64,000 nucleotides of DNA from Arthrobacter sp. ISL-30 (lineage in GTDB: Bacteria; Actinomycetota; Actinomycetes; Actinomycetales; Micrococcaceae): contig NZ_JAGGPK010000012.1 of the NCBI RefSeq assembly GCF_018613855.1, positions 1 to 64,000 on the forward strand, written 5' to 3'. The translations under genes and the position numbers were made by a program. Below are positions 63,761-64,000 of this stretch, in pieces (within the stretch, counting starts at the first letter, position 1; every line of letters starts with the position of its first letter). The notes under the pieces are model-generated. The model searched no databases. It saw nothing but the letters and a program-made list of their open reading frames with translations, and was not told where the DNA came from.

Positions 63761-64000
63761 CAAGGACGCTCAGGCCGGGAAGTTCTTTGCCCTCAAGGTA
63801 TTCCAGGCTGGCTCCGCCGCCGGTGGAAATGTGTCCGAACTGGTCGTCGTCGAAGCCCAGGGTGCGGACCGCGGCAGCGGAATCGCCCCCGCCAACCACA
63901 GTGAAGGCGTCAGTCTCGGTCAGGGCCTGGGCCACTGCCCGAGTGCCGGCGGAGAAGGCCTCGAACTCGAAGACCCCCATGGGGCCGTTCCAGAACACGG
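63753..64000 (-). CDS. pgk: phosphoglycerate kinase, C-terminal part (cut by window edge)
   Basis: The last ~82 codons of phosphoglycerate kinase: [18 protein letters not shown], then [15 protein letters not shown], and [22 protein letters not shown], all typical of its C-terminal nucleotide-binding domain. The rest lies beyond the window. It precedes tpiA and secG in the same direction. Confidence 0.95.
   Translation of the reverse strand, partial: VFWNGPMGVFEFEAFSAGTRAVAQALTETDAFTVVGGGDSAAAVRTLGFDDDQFGHISTGGGASLEYLEGKELPGLSVLDR

Overview
The window is high-GC DNA with actinobacterial gene content: RbpA, SufR, the OpcA/Zwf pair, FadE5-, FabG4- and HtdX-like fatty-acid genes, a CtaA/CtaB pair, and frequent GTG and TTG starts. 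The overall picture fits the family Micrococcaceae, and an Arthrobacter-like genus is the most likely source. That genus call is inference from gene content and order; no 16S gene is present. I see no rRNA or tRNA gene, no CRISPR array and no intact mobile element.

Region by region. 1-6.8 kb: the tail of an IS transposase, then a fatty-acid module. htdX-, fabG4- and fadA2-like genes run leftward, and a TetR regulator with a fadE5-like acyl-CoA dehydrogenase runs rightward. A 31-bp imperfect palindrome lies in the gap between the two arms. 6.9-11.1 kb: divergent glycogen/alpha-glucan genes glgA (possibly glgM) and glgC, then an unusual zinc-ribbon/SDR fusion. 11.2-14.6 kb: a leftward operon of transglutaminase, alpha-E protein and circularly permuted ATP-grasp ligase, a widespread but poorly understood peptide-modification set. 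14.7-28.3 kb: mostly housekeeping genes, including a YeiH transporter, PepN, a lipoate ligase, L31 type B, an rRNA methyltransferase operon, SerB, two SDRs, SURF1 and an orphan receiver protein. 28.3-32.0 kb: a secreted GH26 hydrolase followed by a cellulose-synthase-like GT2 with a large internal insertion. The GH26 reading frame appears shifted inside its signal peptide. 32.0-36.4 kb: an accessory pocket of small unknown genes, a peptidase E-like protein, a ROK regulator and a clearly broken SDR pseudogene.

36.4-64.0 kb: a conserved actinobacterial backbone. It carries an ABC-F protein, bioYMN, a thiolase with an acyl-CoA ligase, a metallopeptidase, the SUF iron-sulfur operon (sufR-B-D-Rieske-C-DUF59, without sufS or sufU in place), an ABC exporter with ctaA, and ctaB. 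It then runs through the pentose-phosphate/glycolysis block tkt-tal-pgi-zwf-opcA-pgl, rbpA, secG, tpiA and the 3' end of pgk. Functionally this block joins Fe-S assembly, heme A synthesis for cytochrome oxidase, NADPH production and triose metabolism.

The most unexpected structural signal is a recurring short tandem duplication (14-20 bp period) that contains the stop codon. It is seen at the 3' ends of seven unrelated genes. Other points worth a second look are the GH26 frameshift, the GT2 insertion, the SDR whose catalytic Tyr position is Thr, a thiolase whose second catalytic Cys is Ser, and a strong terminator for the pgl operon lying inside the antisense rbpA coding region.
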